A stretch of DNA of 64,000 nt from Thermomucor indicae-seudaticae (Eukaryota > Mucoromycota > Mucoromycetes > Mucorales > Lichtheimiaceae): the NCBI GenBank assembly GCA_000787465.1, contig JSYX01000015.1, positions 1 through 64,000 on the forward strand, in the 5' to 3' direction. Each line of letters begins with the position of its first letter. Positions within the stretch are counted from its first letter, which is position 1. This document shows, piece by piece, positions 9,648 to 21,943 of the stretch. A model generated the notes under the pieces. That model did not search any database. It worked only from the letters and a program-made list of their open reading frames with translations, and had not been told where the DNA came from. A program made the position numbers and the translations under genes.

Positions 9648-12600
9648 TCATATGAAAGGGATGCTATCCATATCAATTTCTTCATCATCGAATTCAAATT
9701 GAGGTTCCTGTTCTTCTTCTTTTTGCGTCTTTGCGGTATCTTGTGACAAAGGCGCAGACGCTTCGGATAAAGAGGATTTGCGAGCTGCAAATGTACGTGA
9801 TAAGGTACTGCGGACACCACCCAGGCCACCGGTGATGACCTTGTTTACCAGGCTGGATGTGGATGAAGTGGAAGACGGGACTGGTGAGGGCGAAGAGAGT
9901 CTACCAAGAGGTGAAGGAGGTGTGGTGCCAAATAATGGTGGTGATTCGGGTCGTCCCCAAGGTTGTGCCGCCACAGACACGCCAGTTCTTTCATCTGTTG
10001 TAACGACTTCAGAAGAAGCGCCGCCTACGCCAGAACTATCTGGGCTGGCACGGCCGCTGGCGCGAGCTATTAAAGCTGGAGAAGATCTGGAGAAAGGTCC
10101 AGCTCCGCTACTTGAGCTTGAGCGTCTAGCATCTGTGGTACTAGACCGGGTCGTGAAACTGCGTAACAGACCTCGCTGTTGGTTTTTCTGAGCCTCCGAC
10201 TCCACGATGGCAGAGCTAGGCAATGAGGAGGAAGGGTCCGGTTTTATTGGGACAGGCTTTGGCGAAGTTGGTGGAGGTCGTCGATCTTCTTCCAACTCTG
10301 GTATTTCGATTTGCGGCAGAGGCGGCTTCCAGTAGTTCCAGTCGTTAAACTCTTCTTTAACTGCCTGATTGACGGGCGGAAATATCTGGTCCACCAGATC
10401 ATTCAGATGAATATATGAGGACATAAATCCAAGAAGAAGCTCCAGTTTAACGTTGCCGTTAGGATCAATGGTAAAAATTCTTGAGGCTGGTACATCGACA
10501 CTGCGGTAGGATATGGCATCCGTAATGCGGTTGCCAAAACCGGCATAGAACGGATTATGTCCGTCAAAAAGGCGCAGTATGTCACGTAAGCATGCCATCT
10601 TGAATACTTCAGGTTTTCGCATAATGACCTCTCTATGGAACGACGTAAAGAGGCGATCGGGCGACATGATGACCGGGCCTTCCGGTAACTGATATCCCGC
10701 TTGGTCTATCTTTCGCAAATAATCTCGTGTATAATCGGCTTGACCGATGGCACGACTCGTCAAGTACATTATGTGGTATCCATTATTCCTAATGTCAGTA
10801 TACAGTTTCGCGACGCCGCGGTGCGTCCAGTCTTTGCCGAGCATGGTAAATACGTGGCCGAGTGCGTCCGATTTGGTGATCGTGCCATCAATATCCGATA
10901 TCACAATTTGGATATCATAATCCCAGTAAAATATGTTGGCAGTGCATGTAGCTGTACCTTGATAAGCGGACGTAACTGAAAACGTGATCTTATTAGATCC
11001 TTTTTTAAGACCAAGGCTTTTCAGCTGCTCAGATGTAAGGCGAAGAGTTTTCGCGTAGTTCTTTTGCGATAACGTAAAAGGCTTATTCTCCTGACTTTCG
11101 AAGGCCTCATGTTCTACGCTCCAGCCTACTGAAGTTGTGGTTGTCGTCGTTGTGAAAGTGGTTGTCGTAGACGTCTCTCTATGACGATGTGTACTATCAT
11201 CTCGTTCCTCGTCTCTCTCTTCTTCGACAGTAGGCTCTGCCACCGATGACCTGCTCCACCATTGGCGCCAACCTTTCCCGAACAAGTATGATTCTCGGCT
11301 GTCTGATACCTTGCTTTCCGATTCTATGATGGTGTCTTCCGCAGGCGGTTTATCTTTGATATCTGTTGATTTGTCAAACAGAAGCAGAGACGTAAAGAGC
11401 GGGCCTTTCCTCCCGGCCGCATAGTAGCGACCCTCATAGCGAAACACAAGTCGTCGATCATTTAGCAGGTTTGGGTTATGGACAAACTTGTGATATGTAA
11501 TCTGCTGTTCCTCGAAAATTTTAGCGTTTTCTGCCTTGTCCCTCCCTAAAGAAGATAATCCGCAGAGACTCATTTCAATTCTGTAGGTAGCGCCAGATTC
11601 CAAGTGTACTTTGGTGTCTGGAGCAGATTTCCGATCGGACGATTTGGCATCCAAAAAATCGTTACTGGAAGTTTCGTCGATACCACCGCTTATAACTTTT
11701 TGTTTGTCGTCAGTCGCAAGCGTCTTCTGACTTGCTGAACTTGTCTGTGTTGCTGCTGCGTCAGTTTTTCCTCCTAAAAGCGCTGTGCTCTCATTCTTTC
11801 CTGCAGTACCCAAGTTTTCTTGTGGACCTTCTTTGTCAATGTTCCTTGACTCGTCAACCGCTGTCTGCGCATCTTTATTTTTCCGCTCGTCCTCAGTTTT
11901 ATAACCAGATATGTCCAGTACTATTGACCCATGTTCTCCACGACCGTTCAATACTTGGTCGCCTTCGCTGGGTTTACGTGAGGATTTGTCTATAAGCTGA
12001 TTGATGCCATGGAACGACGTGTGTGTTACTTCCATCCATGTGCTGTGGATGTCACCACCAAGAGGACGCACAATGAATGTTTCCTTGGCAATGGTTGTAC
12101 TTGTGATCGCTTCAGGCAAAACGCGTTCCAACAATGCTGAACCATCCTCCATTGTATAGACATCGTGCTGAGCGTTAGCACTTTCCTCGGATTGACCATC
12201 CAGTGAAAGCTTATTCGCCACGTCATCCGCAAGCTCATCTGTGTTGTGTCCCTCTTTTTGATACGGATCGACCTTTGTAACAACCTTATCCATCTGTTCT
12301 TCAATGATCATTTTTGGGGACTGAAGCTCGGCTGGCATGCGTAACTTCCCCAGGTCGCGCTCTGTTGGCTCTTTATTATCCTCTTCGTCAAAGGCATCTT
12401 TGATGGTTGTATCGCCAGTCTCTAAATTTAAAATTGTCATTGAACATGGCCTAGAGAATGTATGTCCTTTTAGCGGCATCTTACTTTTGATTTGGTCTTT
12501 TGACTCGCCAATATCCAGATATGGTGGCTCCTTTATGAGTTTAATGTAATGAAGATATAAGACATTGCGCGTATAGAGATGCATCGTTTACTTTTACCTC

Positions 12601-13122
12601 GTCCGTTCTATTCTCTTGGACAGCCTCCACCAAGGGAGACGTCTGAAACTCTTCTGGCACTTCATGTTCCGTTTCAAAGACGAAGAATGCCTCACCGGCT
12701 TCACCAAGCTTCATTGCATATGGTACCGGCTTATCATTCACTTTGATTTCGACCTGCATAATAGAAAAATGCATGATCAGAAAGATGCATATCCTTCAAT
12801 TGACACGCCGACAGTCCCACGCTTCGCAAAACAACAATAACGACCCTCTTTCCTTCCACGATCCTACACCCTCCAACGACATGCAAGATCGCAGTCGACT
12901 ATGAAACCCAACCATTGCTCACTGTCTAATTACCTTCTTCTCCTGCGGCATAAGCAAAGAGAATTTACCGAATCGGACATGGAATGGCGAGCAGGCCAGT
13001 TCGCCATCCTTTTGTTTTACAACGACAATATCAATAGCACCCGACAATGTTGCAGGGTTGAGTTCATTGTAAAAGGTCTGTACGGAGGTAAATAGATTGC
13101 TCAGCTTGCCAACGTATTCCAT
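9648..13122 (-). CDS. PAH1: Lipin, Mg-dependent phosphatidate phosphatase
   Basis: Converts phosphatidic acid to diacylglycerol at ER/nuclear membranes. Exons 13122-12934, 12753-12598, 12530-9648, about 1075 aa. The N-lipin domain fills residues 1 to about 100 (MEYVGKLSNLFTSVQTFY, the SPFHVRFGK segment, VEIKVNDKPVPYAMKLGEAG). A long charged disordered region with poly-Thr follows. The C-terminal HAD domain starts near residue 650 with the DIDGT nucleophile motif (ISDIDGTITKSDALGH), then YLTSRAIGQ and the GFGNRITD segment. The Ser/Pro-rich tail ends in an acidic stretch. Intron 1 is unusually long for this window (180 bp). Product diacylglycerol is also the substrate class of the lipase at 3.5-6.7 kb; no operon-like link is implied. 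Confidence 0.93.
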
Positions 13123-13200
13123 GACGACATGTGGAGAAGAGCAAATTAAAAGGAGATTTGAGCGGGTTTTGCTTTTCAACACAACGAAACTGGCGGGGGT

Positions 13201-13229
13201 CACACACACATACATACACACGCACATAC
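13201..13229 (+). repeat. CA-rich microsatellite
   Basis: An imperfect CA/CATA tract in the 131-bp gap between the lipin start (13122) and the EDEM stop (13254). Confidence 0.85.
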
Positions 13230-13253
13230 GACGCACAACTTTCATCTATTTTT

Positions 13254-16200
13254 TCAAAAATTGATAACCATGACGTTATGAACAGGAAGATTGTTCAATT
13301 TGAGTCTAAAGGGAGACTTCCAGGCCAGCTGAATAAACTCGATAGACCCATTCTCTTGAACCGAAAACTGCAATAAATCCACACCATCTTCCAAATCGAG
13401 CATAGCACTGGGTATCGCCAGTTGGATATTGGCAGGCAAAGCTGGCTGTTCTTGTGAGGCGGGAGCCCCCACTGCTCGGAACGGGGCCTCCCCTTCTACA
13501 TGATTAACGAAGAGCACAGCTCGCGCACCGGCTTCTTGTGCCCAAACCGCCTTTCGGTAAAAGGTGCACCCGCCTCGACTGACCACAAGAATGCGGTCTC
13601 GGATTTCCTTGCTGGATTCATGATCATACCGGTCACAGCCCAGATCCACATGCTTGTCGTGATCCAGGAAGTATACCAATTTCTGCTCTGGAATGCTGCT
13701 GCTACTACTAGGAAACTCTTGGGATCCAAATTCGGACACCATCGCGTAATAGCTCCGTGTACTTGATCTTCCGCGTACACGAATTTCAATGATATGGTTC
13801 TCCACGCTTGGATAGAAGCTTCGACTTGGTAGCAAAGGTTCCAATCCCAAAACGCTATTGTCCAATAGATATGGTGCAATGGCGTCTAGAGCGACAAGCA
13901 ACGACTGATGATTGCCTAATCTACAAAGAGTAAGTCAACCGGCCGGTTCTTAACTGCGATATAAAAAAGTGATCATACCTCCTATTGGGCGACACTGCAG
14001 CCATGAACACATATAAGATAACGAAATTATATTGTAGAAGTGGAATATGATGAGTATGTATGCTTCCAGTTTCTCTGGGAGGCAAACATTGAACCAAAGG
14101 GAAGGATTTATGTACAACTTTAACAGAACACTGGCTTTTGACAGCCAGAGAAACGACAATGACAACGGAAAAGATGCACAGGAGAAAGAGAAAGGAATAT
14201 GCCAAGACGAACTAACCTCCAGTAAGTCGGTATCCACCACCGCTATGTTTGGGCTGCCTGGCGATCTCCATCTTTAAGCCAGATAGAGACGTTGCAAGAA
14301 ATCCATTGACAAGTTCTATAAGGTTCGGCGATGTACGCTGTCGGCCGTCTTGAGTAAACGTGAGGTCAAAGAATTGCGACAAAGATTGCGGAGAGACGCA
14401 TTGGCCTCGAGGGTAGAGCTCGAGCGTGTCAGCTCTGGTATATCCGACGATTGCTGAAGCATAGTCAGCATCGGGGCGATAGGGAACGGAGGTCATGTCG
14501 ATCGAACTGGGCTGCATGATATATTGTTTGTCGACTGGCGTGCGTAATGGTTGATGGCGGCGACATGTATACTTTTCACCAAGTATGGGGCCTGAAAATA
14601 CAGGCTGTTGTTGTCTTAAGTAATGTTTGGCTAATGGTAATACGTGACCCTCTGTATACATAGTAAAAGAACATGAAGCTTTCTTTGAGATACACACATT
14701 GGCAAGTATCCAACGTACCTGTCGAGAATACAAAGTTTGAATCCAGAGTGTTCAATGGATGGTCTAGAAGATAATATCGGATTTGAGTGCATTTTGGTTT
14801 ACAAGGTGCCTCTTTTTCGAGTTACCAGTGTCGAATAACAGATAAAGATACTTTAAAGTCTCGCTTAGAAGGAAACTCTCCATTCGGTCTTCCAGGCGAC
14901 CTGTGCGAACATCACCAATACTGGCAAACCCGCAAGGTAGTCGCGTCCGATTGTTCAGGTCTCGTATCACCATTTCCCCAACATGCAAGTAAAACGGGTC
15001 CCTTGTAGCGCGGTATAAATGATACGTCGACTCGATAAACTCTGGCCGCAAAGGATAGAAGCCGATATCTACGGTCTTTCGATAAAAGTCGAACCGTTCT
15101 GGTAACGCGTGATATTTGCGCCAAATGTTGTAAAAGACCAAATGACCTTTAACAGCCGAGTCAATGTCGCCATACAACACCTGGAGCCCCGGCCAAAATG
15201 CGCTCAAGCTATCGATCCAGGTGGCCATTAAAGCCCCTGTATTCATGTGCACGTTCCGGTAAAGGTATCCTGAAGGATCACGCACATGGCGCATGATCCC
15301 ATTGTAGGCGTCCTCAAACATTTCTAGATATTCTGTTTCCCCAAACAGTACGTATGCTTTCAACAAATACTCAAAGAACGAATCGATACCCGCTCCGGTT
15401 GATGAAGCAGTGTGGATCCACTGACCAGACTGGATATTGATTACATTACCCAGGAGATCAATGTCCGAGCGCCTGTCCCACAGTGCTCGAATGGCTCGCT
15501 TGGCCACATCCTGTGAACAACGCAAATTTAGATGTCCACCTATATAGTATGAAGCCATCGCAGGTGCCAAAAAGTTTACCTCATAATAGGGATTGCCAGT
15601 AAGACGGCTCAGTACTCCAAATTCTAAAATAAGACTCCCAGCCCCGGCCGTACATGTCTCGACTGTCTCTGTTCTCGGGACCCCGTACCGCAAATTGACC
15701 TAGTCCGGATAAGAACCCGATACATACAACATGATACGGTAACTTCATATCCTTACCCGGGGATATGGGATACCTGTGTTGGTGTGCTGAAAGGCTGGAA
15801 TGAGTCGATCCGCTAGATCTTGAGCAAGGCGTAAAAGTCCACCATCATAACCGTCAATGGCATATCCAAGTCGTGGGTCTGAAGCAAGAATATGCGCAGA
15901 AAGCTATATCACTCTAAGTCCATACGGCCTATCAATTCAAGTAACAGAAAGCTACCCTACCAATCCTCCAAGCGCACGAATGTTTAGCTCAAAAACTTGT
16001 ACTTTATTGTCCTGATCAAAGGACACATGCTCTAGTACCCGTCTGACAGCATCCTCAAAGAGCGATTGCTCGCCGACTATCTATAAAAATGTACAGTAAG
16101 ATCATCTCTGATTCGGTGGACTGCTGCTCGTATACCATTACCGCCAATGTATCCAAAGAATCGACTAATGTCAAGGAATAGTCTCCAAGTATATCGTTGA

Positions 16201-16731
16201 TATTGATGTTGGTGCTAAAGGCAAATAAGAGTACGTTATTGCAGCATAACCTCACGTGATGTGCATAGCTATTGCTTACGGATCGGACTTGTCGCTGCCA
16301 CGTCCGTTGCATAAAATAGGATTCAACTAATCCGTGCTCTTTCAGCTTTTTGCCATTCATGCAACTTCTTTCTCTTTTCTCACCTCATCTTCAGGATATC
16401 CGAATTCCAGATAATTACTCCACCCGTGATGAAACATTTCCTAGTTTCGCGTAAGCAAAAATAAATTTATGAATTCCGTCATCTTTCTCTCACTTTGGCA
16501 AGATTTCTATTCACATAATAAATTAATAACCGTGTGCTTCCTTTCAATACAAAAGAAGGACACATCGACATACTTCAACTCTAGTCTTCGCTCCTCAGTC
16601 ACGGCATAGCTTGCTGCTTCGCAACGAACGCATGGCAGTAGTAACAAGGTGCCGACCAATGCAGCACGGACCGCGTGAATTACTTTGCCGGTACCTGACA
16701 ACCACCGACCCGTGCCATCCGTCAAACGCAT
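13254..16731 (-). CDS. MNL1: EDEM/MNL1-like GH47 mannosidase with PA domain
   Basis: ER alpha-mannosidase-like protein that marks misfolded glycoproteins for ERAD. Exons: 16731-16564, 16440-16384, 16326-16280, 16214-16136, 16080-15961, 15903-15757, 15699-14826, 14763-14719, 14651-14217, 13994-13979, 13920-13254; about 884 aa. An N-terminal hydrophobic segment (AALVGTLLLLP) serves as signal or anchor. GH47 hallmarks: EMFHHGWSNYLEF, CNGRGSDKSDP, NININDILGDYSLTLVDSLD, TGIPYPRVNLRYG, a long helical core and FVFSTEGHVLPL. The C-terminal exon holds a PA domain (SRGGCTFYRKAVWAQEAGA). Exon 10 is only 16 nt. The donor of exon 1 is uncertain (16564 chosen; 16570 also keeps frame). No KDEL-like signal is visible. 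Confidence 0.88.
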
Positions 16732-16828
16732 GAGCAAACTAACAGTGGGGACAATGTCGGTGGTGAAGACTTGGAAAAGAAAGTATGAAAATCCCGACTA
16801 AAGTGGTTCCACGGACGCCAAGTTTCCA

Positions 16829-16837
16829 GCCAATCAG
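16829..16837 (-). promoter_or_regulatory. CCAAT box upstream of EDEM gene
   Basis: An AGCCAATCAG match lies about 100 bp upstream of the EDEM start codon, in inverted orientation relative to the gene. CCAAT boxes bind the HAP complex in fungi; functional use is inferred. Confidence 0.35.
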
Positions 16838-16907
16838 AGCAATAAAAGTAGCATTGATTTCATATCAACTAGAAGCAGAAAACATGACAAGCGAATAAAA
16901 ACGCCAT

Positions 16908-17471
16908 TCAATAGAAAACAGTCGATCCGATATTGAGCAAATACGCTACAGAAAGAAGAGGGAATAAAGCGTACGCGAGGACAGGATAAAGAGCGGCTCC
17001 AACGTTTTGTGGCTGTTCAGGAGTCGCGGTGGACTGAGCTGGCACAGTCCTCGAAGAAAACGGGGAGGAAGGCACACTGGATGAGGAAGACGCAGGCGCA
17101 CTCGTTACGGTAGCAGGTGCACTAGTCGCTGTTGCCGGTGCCGAAGAACTCGAGGTTTGTGTTGGGCTCAAGATGCTGGACACGACAGAAGACAGTTGGT
17201 CTTTGCAGACGGCTGTGAACTGTTTCGGACAGCAAGGGTTCAAGGACACAAGCACACACGAGTCCTTGCAATTCGCTGGACATGTCTCTCCGTCTGTCGT
17301 TGGAGGTTCAGTGCAGATCATTTGAATGCACACAGTGCCGCTTGGGGTCGGAATGGGATAGACCGAGAGACTGGTTGTCTCAATGGCATTGCCTGAACCC
17401 GGCAAAACGAGGACAATGCCAACAAGTAAAGTCAGCACAAGGAGCAATGGCTTCATTCTGAAGAGTGGCAT
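16908..17471 (-). CDS. Secreted Cys-containing, Ser/Thr-rich GPI-type protein
   Basis: Single exon, 187 aa. The N-terminal signal peptide is MKPLLLVLTLLVGIVLVLP with a likely cut after SGNA. The next 75 residues carry ten cysteines (CIQMIC, CPANCKDSC, NPCCP, AVCKD). A Ser/Ala/Thr/Pro linker of about 60 residues, probably O-glycosylated, leads to a hydrophobic C-terminus with no basic tail, the pattern of a GPI-anchored cell-surface protein. A second ATG (17456) directly precedes the signal core. The family is not recognised; only the topology call is confident. Confidence 0.7.
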   Translation of the reverse strand: MPLFRMKPLLLVLTLLVGIVLVLPGSGNAIETTSLSVYPIPTPSGTVCIQMICTEPPTTDGETCPANCKDSCVLVSLNPCCPKQFTAVCKDQLSSVVSSILSPTQTSSSSAPATATSAPATVTSAPASSSSSVPSSPFSSRTVPAQSTATPEQPQNVGAALYPVLAYALFPLLSVAYLLNIGSTVFY

Positions 17472-17734
17472 TTGGAGGGGAAAAGGATCAATACTCCACT
17501 GTTTAAGACGAGCACGACAGGGTAAGCTGCGTGATGCATTGTGTTTCTCGTGGTGTTACACACTGCGAAAGAATTCTCAAAGTTAACAAGCTTCAGCATT
17601 CAATTGGGCTTGGTTCTCAATACCGCACTCTATGTGCTCTCAGTGTGCTATAACTGTACCCGAGTATATTTGCGAATCTATAGTGTTACTTGTACCAAAC
17701 TTTATTATGATACGGAATAAGAAAAGGGGGAGCT

Positions 17735-19153
17735 TTAGTGATAGTGATGACTATAGTAGGGCACTTTTTCAGCAGACGACATGGACAGTGAAGAGCTAGA
17801 AGATAGCGCTTCCGGCATAGCCATGAGTCTCCCGTAAGCTCGTCTGGAGGGGCTTAGCGAAGGTGTCCGTGATCCGCTACAGTTATAAGGATCCACTGCT
17901 TGATAGTATTCCGTAGGCGTTGCCCTTCCATGCGGATCATGATGTTGTCCTTCTTTAAAGGAGTGCTTGTCAAAGGCGCCGCAATAGGCCATTATCGTCT
18001 GTGGTGAAACTGGTCGTTTTGATGGCTGATTGCCAATCAATTGGCATTGCTGAAAGTTAATAGTATGCGATCCAGGCTCTGGTAACTGTCCCAATAGACC
18101 CTCGATCTTGGCTTGCGAACTGTCTGGAAACTTTTTCTGGCGCTTCAGAAGATTGTCTCTTTCCTTTTCGCGTTGAATCAACAAGTCCATTCCAGACAAG
18201 CTGTTGGATCGGTATTGTTGATCTCCATGAAGCTTCGGAAACGGTGGCGCGCTTTTTCGCATACAAGGAGGAGGAGGCCCAGACTGTACTACAGGTACGG
18301 CGTAATAGGGTTGTAGAAGGTTCTGTTGTTGCTGCTCATGATAATGCTTGGTACCAGGACTGTTTCCATGCTGGCCGCATGTTACCCTGTTCTTGCTGCA
18401 TCGTTGTGGATGCCCATGCAGTCGATGCAGGTCTTCGGCCGAAACTGAGCCCGAAAGAGGCATAGCGTACATAAACGTTGGACTAAGAGGTCGTTGAAGA
18501 TGGTTTGCGTATGTATTAGTCATATTATCCGTAGGCTGCAGATATCTTCCGTGGCCTTGACTAGCATTCGACAATCCTGCGGGTCGAGTATGCTTTAGAG
18601 AAGAAACGCTCGGACTACCCACTGGAGACGTTCTCGCGGATCGACTGAGACCTGTCATGGACTAAGTAAACATAAAAAGGGAAAGGTTGATTCACAGACA
18701 ACCAACCATTCTTTGCCACTGCACTATCGTCCTCAGGTGATAGTCGCGATGCGTTGCAGATCACCCGACAAGAGGAAGTTGATGGTAACTCTGGTTTACG
18801 AAAAGGTTCGCTAGTACTGCTGTTACGACCATATTGTCCCTGCACCTTGGGCATCGTTGTATTCTCTTCATCGCTATAAGTGTCATCTTCTTCTTCGTCG
18901 TCGTCGTCTTCTTCACTATCGCTAGGAATACATGTATAGTTCCGATTCCGGTTATTAGTAGTAGCTATACCTAGTGAGCTACGATATTAGCAATTACTAG
19001 GTACATTAGCTACCCAAGTTCCATACCATTAGAATAGTAACAGCGTATCTGCGGTTCTACGGGTTGCTGGATGATTGCATTTCGCTTATTTGCTTTTACG
19101 TCGAGCTTCATCCGGGCCTGGAAATCAGCTGCAAGATCATCGACAAGCGACAT
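17735..19153 (-). CDS. Low-complexity protein, unknown function
   Basis: Exons 19153-19027, 18970-18707, 18651-17735, about 435 aa. The N-terminus (MSLVDDLAADFQARMKLDVK) looks structured, followed by an acidic run (SDSEEDDDDEEEDDTYSDEE) and a long Ser/Pro/Gln/His-rich tail with a short basic helix (LIQREKERDNLLKRQKKF). No enzyme motif is seen. All introns restore frame, and the TSP/SPS context suggests a phosphorylated scaffold or regulator, which is inference. The 19154-19466 gap to the V-ATPase stop shows nothing further. Confidence 0.7.
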
Positions 19154-19466
19154 TTATTAATAAATGTATATGTCTAAGTAGAAAAGGGAAGAAAGAGTAA
19201 AAAAGGGCTGGTTTGATACGCGTGAAAGAGATATTTTACCCTACAAAAATAGAAACATAAACTTTGAAAAGGTGGCTGTAAAGGATGCGGAGGACGGGTT
19301 CGTTCCAGACACGCACAGGCTCATTGTTGCATATAAAGTATTTAAAGTTGTTAATTGCCTCCTTAACTTTTCTTGCTGTATGGTACAATCAAATCAAACT
19401 TTGAACAATGAGAGCAGGAATCTATATTAAAGGCACACGAGGATACCGCTCTCTTTATTTTCCCAT

Positions 19467-20244
19467 TTAAGCGCAAACAGTTTCACTGCCTGAAGCTTTG
19501 GTGTTGAGAATCAACGCCACAATGAGCCCATACAGACCCAACACTTCAGCGAAAATCAAGATCAAAATCTAAATGTCCTCTATATATGAGTGATCCCGTC
19601 CTTTGCTACCACTGAGCCACCCTATTTGAACCTTACCATGCCAACAAACATTCGAGGCTGTTGAGCAGTTGCGCGCACACCTGCATCACCAGTAATACCA
19701 ATAGCAATACCAGCAGCTAAGCATGAGAGTCCAACGCTGAGGCCAGCGCCAAACTGAATAAATCCGCTAAAGAGAGACTGTTTCAAAGCAACTTTACAGT
19801 AACAATGAAAAGGTCAAATGCTGTTGACTGGATGCAAGTATAGGGAATACTTACGACCGCCCGATAACAGCACAGATACCACAACACCATAAATACCCAA
19901 GATACCAGCCATAACGACAGGTACGATACATTTGATCAACAGGTCCGGCCGTAAAACGCCCATAGCAGAAAGACCAACACCAGACTTGGCGGTTCCATAC
20001 GCAGCTCCAAGGCCTATAGCCAAAGACAGACGAAATGAATACGTAAGCGAACATTGCACATAGTTTTACAAATGAGCGCGAATTAACCCATTGCAAATGT
20101 GCACTAGATTCTTACAGCTAAACACAATGGCGGCTGTGCATCCCATGCAGCCGAAGAACGGTGCGTACACTGGACTGGACACGCAATCTAAGTTCTTTGC
20201 AATGCAGTAATACCCTCTACCAGGAACACTCACCAGTATTCCAT
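19467..20244 (-). CDS. VMA3: V-ATPase proteolipid subunit c
   Basis: Membrane rotor subunit of the vacuolar proton pump. Exons 20244-20234, 20174-20116, 20013-19855, 19791-19637, 19568-19467; 161 aa, the normal family length. Four TM helices. Hallmarks: [47 protein letters not shown] helix, [20 protein letters not shown] and [15 protein letters not shown], whose Glu near residue 136 carries protons. The first coding exon is 11 nt (M-E-Y and two bases of Cys). It is divergent from the PNP gene. Confidence 0.95.
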
Positions 20245-20840
20245 TGGTATTTGGAGAGTCGTATAGAGCGAGTGAGCGTAATAAAGTCAGTAAGAGCGCC
20301 GGTGCTGGAAAAAAGGGCGCTTACCCCCGTACGCGTTTCAGAATCGCATATTGCAAAGCAACATTGTAGGTTCATACTCTTGTGTCTCTCTTGCTATTCT
20401 CTGCTTCATAAATAAGCCGAAATCCATTACTGATACACAGTTGAACTCCCTTGTTACTATATTCGACGATTATATGAAGTGTTTAACGGAAGGACACTGG
20501 GACAACCGGAGGCACTCCATGCCTGGATTAGAGCACCACGAGCGAAAAATATAAATACACCATGAGATGGCTTGTAGGATATGTCAGCACATAATGCCAC
20601 GCTAAATAGGTCTTACAACCGGCATGCTTTCTGTAGGACGGTTTATGACGTGTAGGCATTGTGTTGATCTGGACTCCCAAGAGTAAGGTTTGATATACCG
20701 TGCTCTTTCGCCCAAAAGAAAGTTAGTTACGATATAGCAGCTACTTTTGTCGCGGCGGCCGAAATTGTTCCGTGGTAAAAAAGTGTCAAATGGGGATCAG
20801 AAAAGTTACCCGTTTTCTCTTTTTTCAGGTGTAGACATCA
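20245..20840. promoter_or_regulatory. Shared divergent promoter region, VMA3 / PNP1
   Basis: About 600 bp between two divergent start codons. A pyrimidine-rich tract ending in TTTTTTCAG at about 20820-20828 could be a 5' UTR splice acceptor for PNP1. No coding segment seen. Confidence 0.4.
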
Positions 20841-21860
20841 ATGACCACAACCATCGCCGAGGCCACTTACCGTGCCGCATGCCAGTTCCTGAATGAACGG
20901 ATCCCCGACCATTTCAAGAATGCACGTCTCGGCATTATTTGTGGCTCGGGCCTCGGTGGTCTTGTCGACACGATTGAACAATCGTCCAAGATAGAATTCG
21001 CCTACAGCGAGATTCCTGGCTTTGTTTCCAGCACAGGTACGTAGTTATATCACCCAATGCATTAAATATATGTATTGATGGCTGTTGTTTCCATAGTGGC
21101 GGGTCACTCTGGCAAACTTGTCTTCGGTTATCTTGGAGAATCCCGTACACCAACAATTTTCATGGTCGGACGCTTCCACTTGTACGAAGGACACTCGCTC
21201 CAAGAATGCACTTTCCCGGTCCGCGTACTTCATTTATTGGGCGTCAAAGAACTGGTTGTCACAAACGCGTGTGGTGCATTAAATCCAGACTTTAAAGTCG
21301 GGGATATCATGGTGATAAACGACCATTTATCGATTGCCGCATTGACAGCCCAGAATCCATTGCGAGGACCTAATCTCGATTTGTTTGGCCCACGCTTCCC
21401 TCCCGTATCAGACGCTTACACATACGCCCTTCGAAAATTAGCTTTCCGGGCTGCTTTCGAGATAGGCATCAGCAAAGACGACATTCGTGAAGGCATCTAT
21501 GGTTATGCATCCGGACCCAGCTACGAAAGCCGTGCAGAGGCCCGTTTCTTGCTTATGGCAGGTGCCGATGTAGTAGGAATGTCCACTGTTCACGAAGTCA
21601 TTGTAGCACGACATGCAGGCATGAAAGTGCTAGGACTTAGTTTAATCACAAATCCTGTGGTCACCGCGAAAGGCAAGGACGCGAAGAAAGAGGTCCTTGC
21701 TGAAATGGGGATCAAAACAGTCGTCGATGATGAGGTTGATACTGAACTGATGAAAGCAGACCACGAAGAGGTGCTTGAAATCGGACAGAAACGCGCTGGC
21801 GACATGCAGCGACTAGTTACAAGATTTGCCGATCTTTTGGCCAAAGAGATCAAGTCATAA
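20841..21860 (+). CDS. PNP1: Purine nucleoside phosphorylase
   Basis: Phosphorolysis of inosine/guanosine in purine salvage, cytosolic. Exons 20841-21036 and 21097-21860, 319 aa. Seen: phosphate-binding GSGLGGL at residues about 33-39, the GHSGKLVFG loop created across the intron, GRFHLYEGHS, TNACGALN and the substrate segment MSTVHEVIVARHAGM. Length and motif order fit trimeric PNPs. It converges on TOP2, the stop codons being 83 bp apart. Confidence 0.95.
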
Positions 21861-21943
21861 AAACCCACATTTTCTATTCATTTATCACAAACGTGATGGA
21901 ATATTCATTCGGGACCGTTGAGTCCATGTCGTTCTGGCATACT

